Assembly: GCA_029934555.1 (NCBI GenBank)
Contig: JAOZMA010000041.1
Coordinates: 1-12,201, forward strand
Direction of reading: 5' to 3'
Length of the DNA stretch: 12,201 nt
From: Acidimicrobiia bacterium
Lineage (GTDB): Bacteria > Actinomycetota > Acidimicrobiia > Spongiisociales > UBA5794
The notes under the pieces are model-generated. The model was not told the origin of the DNA. It was given only the letters and a program-made list of their open reading frames with translations, and made no database searches. The position numbers and the translations under genes are program-made. This document shows, in pieces, positions 1 to 5,644 of the stretch; position 1 is the first letter of the stretch; each line of letters begins with the position of its first letter.

Positions 1-80
1 TGACCAACGCGAACACTCGCCACCTGCTGGGATCGCCATTGGTCGGTAGTCACGGCGATCAAGCCGGGTTCAGTCCAGGC

Positions 81-104
81 ACTCTCGGGAGGACTCGAAC
101 CTCC
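81..104 (-). other. tRNA 3'-end relic (T-arm plus acceptor-like bases)
   Basis: Read on the minus strand, 104-88 gives a perfect five-base-pair T-stem, GGAGG and CCTCC, around a canonical TTCGAGT loop. It is followed by seven acceptor-like bases, CGAGAGT, and then GCC. No matching 5' acceptor strand (ACTCTCG) and no credible D-arm or anticodon arm lies within about 100 bases upstream, so this is not a complete tRNA. Such 3' tRNA tails are commonly left at attachment sites of integrated elements. Chance resemblance cannot be excluded. Confidence 0.3.
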
Positions 105-322
105 ACCACACGATCTAGGGAACCCTCTCGAACGACATATCAGGCAACGCCGGTAGACGCGTAAGCGGGGAACAGCAAGGGTTCCCGGCCTTACGGGTAT
201 CCATCACTCCGCACGGTGTCTGGTGCTCTGACGGACAACAGACGGACAAGAATTCGTTCTCGCCCGTCCCGATGCCATCGTGTCCCGCACAACGTCAACT
301 GTCTTCGCTGAAGGGTGATCTC

Positions 323-424
323 ATGGAGACTCCGGCTGAGCGGTACCGCTCCTCCATCCTCTCAGCACACGCGCTTGCCGAACTACAGGACGCATTTCGG
401 AGGGTGCCCGAAGCGCACGGCTGA
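323..424 (+). CDS. Possible 33-aa small protein, unknown function
   Basis: An ATG at 323 follows a reasonable ribosome binding site (GAAGGG, about seven bases upstream) and opens a 33-codon frame ending in TGA at 422-424. The peptide begins METPAERYRSS and is mostly helical in character, rich in Ala, Glu, Leu and Arg. The frame stays open back to another ATG at 272, giving a 50-residue version that lacks a binding site. I recognise no family. It could be the tail of a decayed gene or simply a chance frame, and it has no neighbour suggesting a role. Confidence 0.2.
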   Translation: METPAERYRSSILSAHALAELQDAFRRVPEAHG

Positions 425-637
425 TTCAAGTGAGCTGACTCCGCAAGACCGGGGGAAGACCAGAACCAGCTTCCTTGGGCCGACGGACGCCGCTTCGGGG
501 AGTTTGTGTGTCATATGCCTGGGGTGATCGCCCTTCATACAGTTGCAGGCCGGAAGCAAGGGGGCAGGACTCCTCTCTTGGGTTGTCGAGCTCCCGCGGA
601 CGGTCGCTCCTATAGGGGGGGGGCGAGTCTGTAGCCC

Positions 638-684
638 GCGTCGCGGACGTCCCTCGGAATGGGTCGGAGGGACGTCCGCGACGC
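638..684 (-). terminator. Perfect 18-bp hairpin downstream of the lipoprotein operon
   Basis: GCGTCGCGGACGTCCCTC at 638-655 is exactly complementary to 667-684, with an 11-base loop. On the minus strand it begins 13 bases after the stop codon of the 105-residue lipoprotein, the usual place for a transcription terminator. No U-tract follows (GGGCTACAG instead), as is frequent for actinobacterial stem-only terminators. It could equally act as an mRNA 3'-end stabiliser or stop transcription arriving from the left. Confidence 0.65.
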
Positions 685-697
685 CGGTGTCGGTCTT

Positions 698-1015
698 CTA
701 GCGGCCGCAGGTTTGGAGTCGAATCCCGTAGAGAGAGTGATAGGCTTTCTTGATGTCGGGGAGTGACCCATCGGATCTGCTTGAGAGCGGAGCGTCTTCC
801 GCAACGTACTGTTCGGCGAGACCGAAGTAATCGGGATCGTTCGCACAGAGGGCGTCGAGGCGATCGTTCCAGACATCTTCATCCATCTGCTTGAGACCGG
901 TCTCGTTGAACCAGACGATTGCGGCGTCCTGGATTGCCTTCTCGCTCCACGTTGGTGGGCTGGCGCAAGCACATACTGTGACAATCAGGATGGCCGCTGC
1001 GATTCGGGGTAGCAC
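698..1015 (-). CDS. Small predicted lipoprotein (105 aa)
   Basis: A GTG start at 1015-1013 shares one base with the TAG stop of the upstream secreted-protein gene (TAGTG), so translation is probably coupled by re-initiation; no independent ribosome binding site is visible. Arg4 is followed by a hydrophobic segment (about residues 5-16) and a lipobox V14-C15-A16-C17, predicting lipidation at Cys17 and anchoring at the outer face of the membrane. The mature part is short, acidic and helical, with two further cysteines (Cys57, Cys103) that could pair. I recognise no family and assign no function. It ends just before the 638-684 hairpin, making it the last gene of a two-gene operon whose promoter candidate lies at 2328-2357. 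The unusual Cys at lipobox position -2 makes the lipidation call good but not certain. Confidence 0.75.
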   Translation of the reverse strand: MLPRIAAAILIVTVCACASPPTWSEKAIQDAAIVWFNETGLKQMDEDVWNDRLDALCANDPDYFGLAEQYVAEDAPLSSRSDGSLPDIKKAYHSLYGIRLQTCGR

Positions 1016-2022
1016 TACGCCGAGTAGGGGTATGTCGCCAGCCCTTCGTAGTTCACGACACATGTGTACATGGAATCCCATCCGGCGTGTGCCGTGCATG
1101 TCGGTGACCTGTCGGCGTAGTAGGTACTGGTGAATCGGTACGCATACCCATTCGAGTTCTTGATGAACGAGCCGCCGCCGTCTGAGCACCAACCACCCAG
1201 GTTGACGTTGGAATTCTCGTACAGGGTCACGCCGACCTTCCAGATGCAACCGAACTCGCCGGGGTATCCGTCCGAGTAGGCGCCAAGGTAGTCGTCTTCT
1301 GCGTCTCGGTAGTTCTTGCCCTTCATACACAGGACTCCGTTGGCGCTCACGTAGTTGTACCAGGTCTGCGATCTGGATTGCACGGTGAACGAAACGGATG
1401 GCTTCACGAGGGGCGCAAAGAGACCTCCGGATCCTGTTGAGGCCGCTCCCTGCACCATTGACGGGTCGATGCGTGTGGCTGTTCGTGTGGGATACGTGAG
1501 ATCTCCGGTAGTGGGTGCCAGCACCGTTTCGTCGGTGGGGGTGGTTGACCATTTCATGTGAAGATCGTAGGTCGCTTCACCATTGTGGATGATGGTCTCG
1601 CGTTCTGGGAGTCCGGTCGCGTGTTCGAGCCGAAGTGAGCTGGCATATCGTTGAGGAGCCTTCTCAGCGAGGGGGCCGTATCCGGCAACGGCGAAGTTCC
1701 CGATTGTCTCGGTCTTCGTCGCACCGTTGGACTCTGTCGCTCCTGGCGGTGTGACCAGCATCCACTGTGACTCGCCATCGTAGATGAACTCTTCGATTGC
1801 GTTCGGTCCGTTGAGCGATGTGACGAGGACGCGGTATCGGCCGTCTGGTGCGACCCACGCTTGGACCTGCCGATTGACGATGCCCATCGGTTCTCCGTAG
1901 TCGAGGGTCTGGTTTCCCTCGCCATAGAGCCACTCTTCATTGTTGGCGCCTGCTTGTGGAACGATCGCCAGCATGGAGAAGGCCATGAGAACGAGGATTG
2001 TCCGGTAGAGCTTGAGGTGCAT
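1015..2022 (-). CDS. Secreted protein with Cys-rich C-terminal domain (335 aa), unknown function
   Basis: The protein starts with a clear Sec signal peptide: positive n-region MHLKLYR, hydrophobic core about residues 8-21, cleavage after AGA26. The start at 2022 is chosen because of that signal peptide; an in-frame ATG at 2151 would put 43 charged residues before it. No ribosome binding site precedes 2022. Residues about 30-170 alternate polar and hydrophobic strands (QAWVAPDGRYRV, EEFIYDGESQWML), reminiscent of LolA/RseB-type sandwich domains, but that is a weak impression. After a Ser/Gly/Thr linker (about 185-205) comes a Trp/Tyr/Gly-rich C-terminal domain with Cys232, 259, 279, 309 and 321, probably partly disulphide-bonded. 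It is the first gene of an operon with the coupled lipoprotein. An ECF-type promoter sits about 300 bases upstream. It is exported, but its role is unknown. Confidence 0.85.
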   Translation of the reverse strand: MHLKLYRTILVLMAFSMLAIVPQAGANNEEWLYGEGNQTLDYGEPMGIVNRQVQAWVAPDGRYRVLVTSLNGPNAIEEFIYDGESQWMLVTPPGATESNGATKTETIGNFAVAGYGPLAEKAPQRYASSLRLEHATGLPERETIIHNGEATYDLHMKWSTTPTDETVLAPTTGDLTYPTRTATRIDPSMVQGAASTGSGGLFAPLVKPSVSFTVQSRSQTWYNYVSANGVLCMKGKNYRDAEDDYLGAYSDGYPGEFGCIWKVGVTLYENSNVNLGGWCSDGGGSFIKNSNGYAYRFTSTYYADRSPTCTAHAGWDSMYTCVVNYEGLATYPYSA

Positions 2023-2060
2023 GGTTTGAGTCCATTCTGTGTCGTCGACGTATTTGCCCG

Positions 2061-2126
2061 TCAAGTGTCTGTCTTGGTGCGATCCGCACCGTGTGAGACG
2101 TTGTGAGCGCTTTCTCCTCCTTCCAT
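2061..2126 (-). CDS. Possible 21-aa leader ORF in the 5' UTR
   Basis: On the minus strand an ATG at 2126 lies a few bases after GGAGAG and opens a 21-codon frame (MEGGESAHNV...) closed by TGA at 2061. It falls in the predicted 300-base leader of the secreted-protein operon, 38 bases before the main start, and has a better ribosome binding site than the main gene. It could be a regulatory leader peptide or a coupling device. It could also be chance: the GGAAGGAGGAG run encodes its first residues and may serve another purpose. Confidence 0.25.
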   Translation of the reverse strand: MEGGESAHNVSHGADRTKTDT

Positions 2127-2175
2127 GCTTCTCTCCGTTGGTTGGAGCCATGTCGCCCGTCTCGTAGGGCGGGCG
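2076..2175 (-). promoter_or_regulatory. Structured 5' leader: two short hairpins
   Basis: Within the long leader of the minus-strand operon there are two compact inverted repeats. GGTGCG/CGCACC at 2076-2081 and 2085-2090 has a three-base loop. CGCCCG/CGGGCG at 2154-2159 and 2170-2175 has a ten-base loop. A purine-rich Shine-Dalgarno-like run lies between them near 2106-2126. Together with the missing ribosome binding site at 2022 this suggests post-transcriptional control, but no known riboswitch class is recognised. Confidence 0.3.
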
Positions 2176-2327
2176 GGAGGAAGGTGCGGCCGGCCATCAA
2201 CGACCTGGTGGGATTCGGGGCTTCGGTTGACGCGGCAGGTGGGCATGGTTGGCCCTTTCGGTCTGACACCAATGTGTGTTCGGGAAGGGGGCGGCGTTGT
2301 TGGTAGAACCGGTGTCCTACCACTTGT

Positions 2328-2357
2328 TCTTCGCGGCATCGTCGTGCGTTGTTCCCG
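2328..2357 (-). promoter_or_regulatory. ECF-type promoter, copy 1 (minus operon)
   Basis: Read on the minus strand: CGGGAACAAC (2357-2348), 12 bases, CGCGAAGA (2335-2328). In ECF terms this is GGAAC, 17 bases, CGAA. It points at the secreted-protein/lipoprotein operon, with transcription predicted to start near 2322, giving a leader of about 300 bases. It shares all ten -35 bases, the spacing and the CGCGAAG element with the divergent copy at 2422. Confidence 0.75.
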
Positions 2358-2421
2358 GATGCGTGGCTGCGTGACGAAATCGGCACTTGGGATCCGGACG
2401 GTCGACTGGCTTGTCGATTAT

Positions 2422-2451
2422 CGGGAACAACGTGTGGTGTTCGCGCGAAGT
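2422..2451 (+). promoter_or_regulatory. ECF-type promoter, copy 2 (crystallin-like/sigma operon)
   Basis: CGGGAACAAC (2422-2431), 12 bases, CGCGAAGT (2444-2451). It is divergent from copy 1 and separated from it by 64 bases. The predicted transcript would start near 2458 and carry a short leader to the start at 2493, then run into the sigma factor gene. This implies the sigma factor is autoregulated. Confidence 0.75.
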
Positions 2452-2492
2452 ATGTGTTTGTGGGCCGCGAGGTTCGCGGTCGTTGAGAAAGG

Positions 2493-3044
2493 ATGATGAG
2501 AGTGAGTACCTTGTTCATTTGGGCTGCTGCCCTGTCCACGTTGCTGGTTCCGCTGTTTGCTGCGGCGCCTTCGCCTGATGTTGATGCGGGCGTGTCGCAT
2601 TGTGTGGTGATGGTTGTTGGTGAGAAGCCTGGTGGAGAGCTTGTTGTGAGCGACCCGGACTGCTATCCGACGTTCTCGGAGGCGATGTCTGCCGCGTCGG
2701 AGGGCACGATGGATCTGGCGGCTGATACGAAGGGTTCGGTCGTGTTCGAGGATGGGGCGGTTGCGGCGGCTGTTGCGAGTTTCACGCTGGGGATTCACTT
2801 CGATGGGTATTCGGGGTCGGGTTCGTCGTTGACGGTTGCGGGCAGCTCGTGCACGGGCGGGTATTGGAATACGCCGTCGTACTTCGACAACGTCATCAGT
2901 TCGACGTACAACGGGTGTCCGACGTTGAAGCACTACGACAAGGCATATGCAAGTGTCTATCTACAGTCCACCTACGGTGTTGGCACGACCGACAATCTCG
3001 GAACAGCCAACAACAGAGTTGAGTCGGTGAGCTACCACGGCTGA
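2493..3044 (+). CDS. Secreted beta/gamma-crystallin-like (peptidase-inhibitor I36-like) protein, 183 aa
   Basis: An N-terminal signal peptide (Arg3, hydrophobic about 5-22, cleavage near FAAA25) exports the product. After a linker carrying Cys37 and Cys57 (the DPDCYPTFSEAM stretch is seen in related actinobacterial secreted proteins), residues about 97-182 look like two Greek-key repeats of the beta/gamma-crystallin or I36 type. The first contains LGIHFDGYSGSGSSL and the second ends NLGTANNRVESVS, with Cys120 and Cys142 likely paired. That fold is known for calcium binding or protease inhibition; which applies here is not visible. ATG codons at 2493 and 2496 and a GTG at 2502 compete as the start; GAAAGGA is best spaced for the GTG. 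Codon use in the first half is unusually T/G-ending. The sigma gene begins 11 bases after the stop, so the two are almost certainly co-transcribed. Confidence 0.85.
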   Translation: MMRVSTLFIWAAALSTLLVPLFAAAPSPDVDAGVSHCVVMVVGEKPGGELVVSDPDCYPTFSEAMSAASEGTMDLAADTKGSVVFEDGAVAAAVASFTLGIHFDGYSGSGSSLTVAGSSCTGGYWNTPSYFDNVISSTYNGCPTLKHYDKAYASVYLQSTYGVGTTDNLGTANNRVESVSYHG

Positions 3045-3055
3045 TACCGGAATGG

Positions 3056-3673
3056 GTGTGTGATGCCGAAGTGACCGACCGCGACCGAAGAGACGGCGTC
3101 AGTGATGCCGAGGTCATCGAACGATCGCTCGGCGAGCCGGAGCGGTTCGCCGAGCTGTTCGATCGGCATCACCGCGCCATCTTCGGATACTTGGCCCGCC
3201 GGATCGGTGCGGTCGATGCGGAGGATCTCACCAGCGAGGTCTTCATGCGTGCGTTCGACGGGCGTGGCCGGTTCGACGTGACGTACGAGTCGGCGCGGCC
3301 GTGGCTCTTCGGCATTGCACGCAACGTCTACATGAACGAGCAGCGACGTCGTCGCGCTCCACCCGCAGTACCTATTGACGACGACCATGTCGTTGCGCCG
3401 GATCACGCCGATTCGGTGGCCTGGGCGACCGACTCGGAGTCCCAGCTTCGGGACCCGACGCTCGTCGCAGCGATCGAATCGCTCCACCCCGATATCCGTG
3501 AGACGCTGCTCATGTTCGCCGTCGACGAGATGACGTACAGCGAGATCGCCGCGACCCTTGACGTCCCGTTGGGGACGGTGCGGTCGCGTCTCGGGCGTGC
3601 ACGTGCCGCGGTTCGGGAACAAGCCGACCCCTTCCCGCGAACACTCGATGAAGAAGGAGGCGAGTATGGATGA
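3056..3673 (+). CDS. ECF (extracytoplasmic function) sigma factor, 205 aa
   Basis: This is an RNA polymerase sigma-70 family ECF factor that redirects polymerase to a small promoter set. Region 2 covers about residues 31-98 (ELFDRHHRAIFGYL, the DAEDLTSEVFMRAF core, RPWLFGIARNVYMNEQRRR). Region 4 covers about 135-187, with the helix-turn-helix MTYSEIAATLDVPLGTVRSRLGR at 159-181 that reads the -35 element. Regions 3.0-3.2 are absent and the length is normal for the class. Start: GTG at 3056, 11 bases after the preceding stop, with a weak binding site; a GTG at 3071 is an alternative. The C-terminal tail (residues 187-196) is encoded by DNA that also carries a promoter motif for the next gene. 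The stop overlaps the anti-sigma start by 8 bases. It probably recognises the repeated GGAAC/CGAA motif found across this window. Confidence 0.93.
   Translation: MCDAEVTDRDRRDGVSDAEVIERSLGEPERFAELFDRHHRAIFGYLARRIGAVDAEDLTSEVFMRAFDGRGRFDVTYESARPWLFGIARNVYMNEQRRRRAPPAVPIDDDHVVAPDHADSVAWATDSESQLRDPTLVAAIESLHPDIRETLLMFAVDEMTYSEIAATLDVPLGTVRSRLGRARAAVREQADPFPRTLDEEGGEYG
3614..3643 (+). promoter_or_regulatory. ECF-type promoter, copy 3, inside the sigma gene
   Basis: CGGGAACAAG (3614-3623), 12 bases, CGCGAACA (3636-3643), embedded in the 3' end of the sigma factor gene. Predicted initiation near 3650 would place the AAGGAGG binding site and the ATG at 3666 of the anti-sigma gene on a very short leader. 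It would give extra, sigma-dependent synthesis of the anti-sigma factor, a negative feedback loop. Confidence 0.65.
3654..3660 (+). promoter_or_regulatory. Strong ribosome binding site for the anti-sigma gene
   Basis: AAGGAGG, five bases before the ATG at 3666, is the strongest Shine-Dalgarno sequence in the window. It lies inside the sigma gene and fixes the anti-sigma start, which overlaps the sigma stop by eight bases. Confidence 0.85.
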
Positions 3674-4703
3674 CGACCTTCGTCGACTGAGGAACCTGGT
3701 GGTTGACGGCGCCCCGTCCGAAGAGGCAACCGAACGTATGCGGGCGTCGCTGATGGGCCACATCGCGAACACGCAGCTACGCGACGAGATCGCAGCGACC
3801 GTCGACGTCCCAGAGCTCGACGAAGTGGCGTCGGCACGGATGCGTCGAACCCTCATGAACCACGTTGCACCGAAACCGAAACGCACATCGAAGAGGCGCG
3901 TCGTCGCCGCGGTGATCGCTGTCGCAGCGGCCGCTACAGTGTTTGCCCTCATCCCGCTGGGCGGGAACGACACTGGTGCTGTGGCGCTGCTCAACATCGC
4001 CGAAGCGGTCATGACGGTCCCGGACACCGACTTCAGCGACGCCGCCGTCGAGCGGCGTTCCGACCAGCTCCTCCTCGTCATCGAATCCGTTGACGGTGAG
4101 GAGGTCGCGTTCCACCGTCCCGCCACTGAGGTGTGGCGCATGGCCCCAGACGGAGTATTCCAAGTCGAGTACACGGTCGACGATCTGCGATTCTTCACAC
4201 CCGTGGACCAAGACACGCTGGAGACACTGAACGAGGTACACGCAGTTGGCCGTACTGAGACGGCGACCTACCCGCCGTCCGACGACCCGCAAGAACCCAG
4301 CATGCTGACCGACGACGCGGACGTGCTGAGCGAACGGATCTACCGCGACATCGAACGATTCGGCCCCCCTGAGGTACCCGTCAATGTTCAGGTGTTGCGG
4401 AGAGTGGCGTCGATCTACAGCGAAGAGCTCCCCACCAACAGCGAACGAGCCGCCCTGCTGACCGTCGTCTCCGACACGAGGGACGTGACGTACGCCGCAG
4501 ACGACACGAGCGGCACCGTCACCGCATCAATCCGCTACACCCGCTCGGACGGAACCCCGGTTGAGTACGCACTCGTCTTCGACTCCGACGGGTGGCTCAT
4601 CCGCGAGACCGAGACGCTCCTCGACGGTATCCCGGAGATGAACGTACCCGCCGGCACACCGGAACTCGACGTGATCTACCAGCTGCCCGTGACGTCTCCC
4701 TAG
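3666..4703 (+). CDS. Membrane-anchored putative anti-sigma factor (CU044_5270-like), 345 aa
   Basis: The gene overlaps the sigma gene by 8 bases, so the proteins are made together. The cytoplasmic N-terminus (1-77) holds two copies of a motif ending in RMRxxLMxH(I/V)A (residues 19-34 and 53-68, 9 of 16 identical). This is a plausible sigma-binding element. No HxxxCxxC zinc motif is present, so it is not a ZAS-type anti-sigma. A single membrane helix spans about 78-97, preceded by KRTSKRR, which predicts an outward C-terminus. The extracytoplasmic domain (98-345) is mostly beta-strand (EVWRMAPDGVFQVEYTVDD, SIRYTRSDGTPVEYALVFDSDGWL) and resembles the actinobacterial CU044_5270 proteins that sit next to ECF sigma genes. 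The inferred role is to sequester the sigma factor until the outer domain senses a signal. Direct anti-sigma activity is inferred from context and topology. Confidence 0.82.
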   Translation: MDDDLRRLRNLVVDGAPSEEATERMRASLMGHIANTQLRDEIAATVDVPELDEVASARMRRTLMNHVAPKPKRTSKRRVVAAVIAVAAAATVFALIPLGGNDTGAVALLNIAEAVMTVPDTDFSDAAVERRSDQLLLVIESVDGEEVAFHRPATEVWRMAPDGVFQVEYTVDDLRFFTPVDQDTLETLNEVHAVGRTETATYPPSDDPQEPSMLTDDADVLSERIYRDIERFGPPEVPVNVQVLRRVASIYSEELPTNSERAALLTVVSDTRDVTYAADDTSGTVTASIRYTRSDGTPVEYALVFDSDGWLIRETETLLDGIPEMNVPAGTPELDVIYQLPVTSP

Positions 4704-4712
4704 CGGTGACAT

Positions 4713-4742
4713 CGGGAACACTCCGCCACGTCCATGCAAATG
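4713..4742 (+). promoter_or_regulatory. Weak ECF-type promoter, copy 4 (DUF3892 gene)
   Basis: CGGGAACACT (4713-4722), 12 bases, TGCAAATG (4735-4742). The -35 half and the spacing match the other copies; the -10 half keeps only five of eight bases of CGCGAATA. It lies 30 bases upstream of the DUF3892 start. It could be a low-affinity family member or a chance match. Confidence 0.35.
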
Positions 4743-4772
4743 ATCGTGCGTCGTTAGTGGGAGTGCATCCTC

Positions 4773-5024
4773 ATGGCCAGACGAATCGTCACACACAGCC
4801 GCAAACACGCCGGCAGAGTGATCGCCGTCGGCAACCCGGCAGAGTGGTGGTCACCACGCTCCGCCACAGATATTGCGGTGGACATCGACGCTGGAGTACA
4901 CAGCTACTGGGCACGAGACGCTGACCGTCAACTGGTACGCGCCTCGCTGTCGAATGATCGAAACATGATCCACGCCTGGACGTCCGCCGGCCGGGATCTC
5001 CTCTTGCTCCTCCCGCCCTGCTGA
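4773..5024 (+). CDS. DUF3892 domain protein (83 aa)
   Basis: A small soluble protein whose whole length fits the DUF3892 family as I remember it: basic N-terminus MARRIVTHSRKHAG, then IAVGNPAEWWSPRSATDIAVDIDAGVHSYW, and a C-terminal LPPC. DUF3892 proteins are small and of unknown function, often found near mobile or stress-related genes. There is no signal peptide or membrane segment, which makes it the only clearly cytoplasmic product of the locus besides the sigma factor. The ATG at 4773 is supported by GTGGGAG nine bases upstream and by the family-typical N-terminus. The C-terminal part deviates from the usual ..NNLxxLP.C ending. Confidence 0.8.
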   Translation: MARRIVTHSRKHAGRVIAVGNPAEWWSPRSATDIAVDIDAGVHSYWARDADRQLVRASLSNDRNMIHAWTSAGRDLLLLLPPC

Positions 5025-5040
5025 CCCCGCCACCCGGAGC

Positions 5041-5069
5041 CGGGAACAACCGTGTCCTTTGCGCGAACT
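5041..5069 (+). promoter_or_regulatory. ECF-type promoter, copy 5 (peptidoglycan-binding operon)
   Basis: CGGGAACAAC (5041-5050), 11 bases, CGCGAACT (5062-5069). Both halves are perfect, but the spacer is one base shorter than in the other copies (16 rather than 17 between GGAAC and CGAA), still normal for ECF promoters. It sits in the 78-base gap before the ATG at 5103 and would drive the 5103-6262 pair. Confidence 0.7.
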
Positions 5070-5102
5070 ACTCAACAGGAGACACACGAGAAGGGAGTTC
5101 GA

Positions 5103-5624
5103 ATGGTCTCACATAGCAAACCACGTGATCGCGTGTTTGCCGTAGCTTGCGCTGTGGCGCTGGCGTTCGTGGTGACTGCTGTCCCGTTGCCGCCCGCCCA
5201 TGCAATCAGCTGCTCCGGGGACACGTGGGCTGACTGGAACGCGTGGAACGACAACTACTACGTTGGGTACAGCTCGTCGACAACATGCGACTTGAACGGT
5301 CACTACACGATCGGGATTCAACAGATCAATTGGGATGACGGATATCGTCAGAGCACGGTCGACGGCTACTTCGGGTCAAAGACTCGGAACGACGTGATCG
5401 CATTCCAGGCGTATCACAACCTGTCCCCACTGGATGGTCTCGTCGGTTGGGACACATGGGGCAAGTACCGGACGCGCATCTATTACTCGCATGAGAATGG
5501 AGGAATGGATATCTACAAGACGTACGGCGCGAACCGTTCCTACTTCGGATACGACACAGGGGCGGACAAGTGGTACGTGTACCCGGGCGGGCTCGCCGAA
5601 CGGTTCGACACCAACGGACCGTGA
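5103..5624 (+). CDS. Secreted protein with peptidoglycan-binding (PF01471-type) domain, 173 aa
   Basis: A signal peptide (basic SKPRDR, hydrophobic about 11-28, cleavage after AHA34) is followed by a Trp/Asp/Asn-rich stretch with Cys37 and Cys62. A peptidoglycan-binding-1 domain follows at about 67-126: IGIQQINWDDGY, then TVDGYFGSKTRNDVIAFQ and DGLVGWDTWGKY match the family signature (LQ..L...G, VDG.FG..T..AV..FQ, DG.VG..TW). Such domains anchor exported enzymes to cell-wall glycan, but no catalytic domain is attached; the remaining 45 residues are Tyr/Gly-rich. It probably decorates the cell wall or acts as an accessory binding protein. ATG 5103 is chosen for its binding site (GAAGGGAG, five bases upstream) and because it starts the signal peptide. 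It is followed after 20 bases by another exported protein gene. Confidence 0.87.
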   Translation: MVSHSKPRDRVFAVACAVALAFVVTAVPLPPAHAISCSGDTWADWNAWNDNYYVGYSSSTTCDLNGHYTIGIQQINWDDGYRQSTVDGYFGSKTRNDVIAFQAYHNLSPLDGLVGWDTWGKYRTRIYYSHENGGMDIYKTYGANRSYFGYDTGADKWYVYPGGLAERFDTNGP

Positions 5625-5644
5625 CTCGATTGGAGAACTACACG

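Larger units (their letters stand above)
1..600. other. Mostly non-coding left flank
   Basis: I see no recognisable protein family on either strand here. What stands out is the T-arm-like relic near 81-104, an inverted repeat gggaaccct (118-126) / agggttccc (178-186), and a 33-codon frame at 323-424. The stretch has the look of a decayed element boundary rather than a functional gene region. Confidence 0.4.

Noticed and set aside
78..180. A complete tRNA gene on the minus strand
   Set aside because: Only the T-arm and 3' acceptor are convincing; no pairing 5' acceptor, D-arm or anticodon arm was found.
2023..2151. Longer start (ATG 2151) for the 335-aa secreted protein
   Set aside because: It would place 43 mostly charged residues ahead of a textbook signal peptide.
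3962..3990. CGGGAACGAC in the anti-sigma gene
   Set aside because: No CGCGAA or CGAA at the required distance; it encodes the stretch just after the membrane helix.
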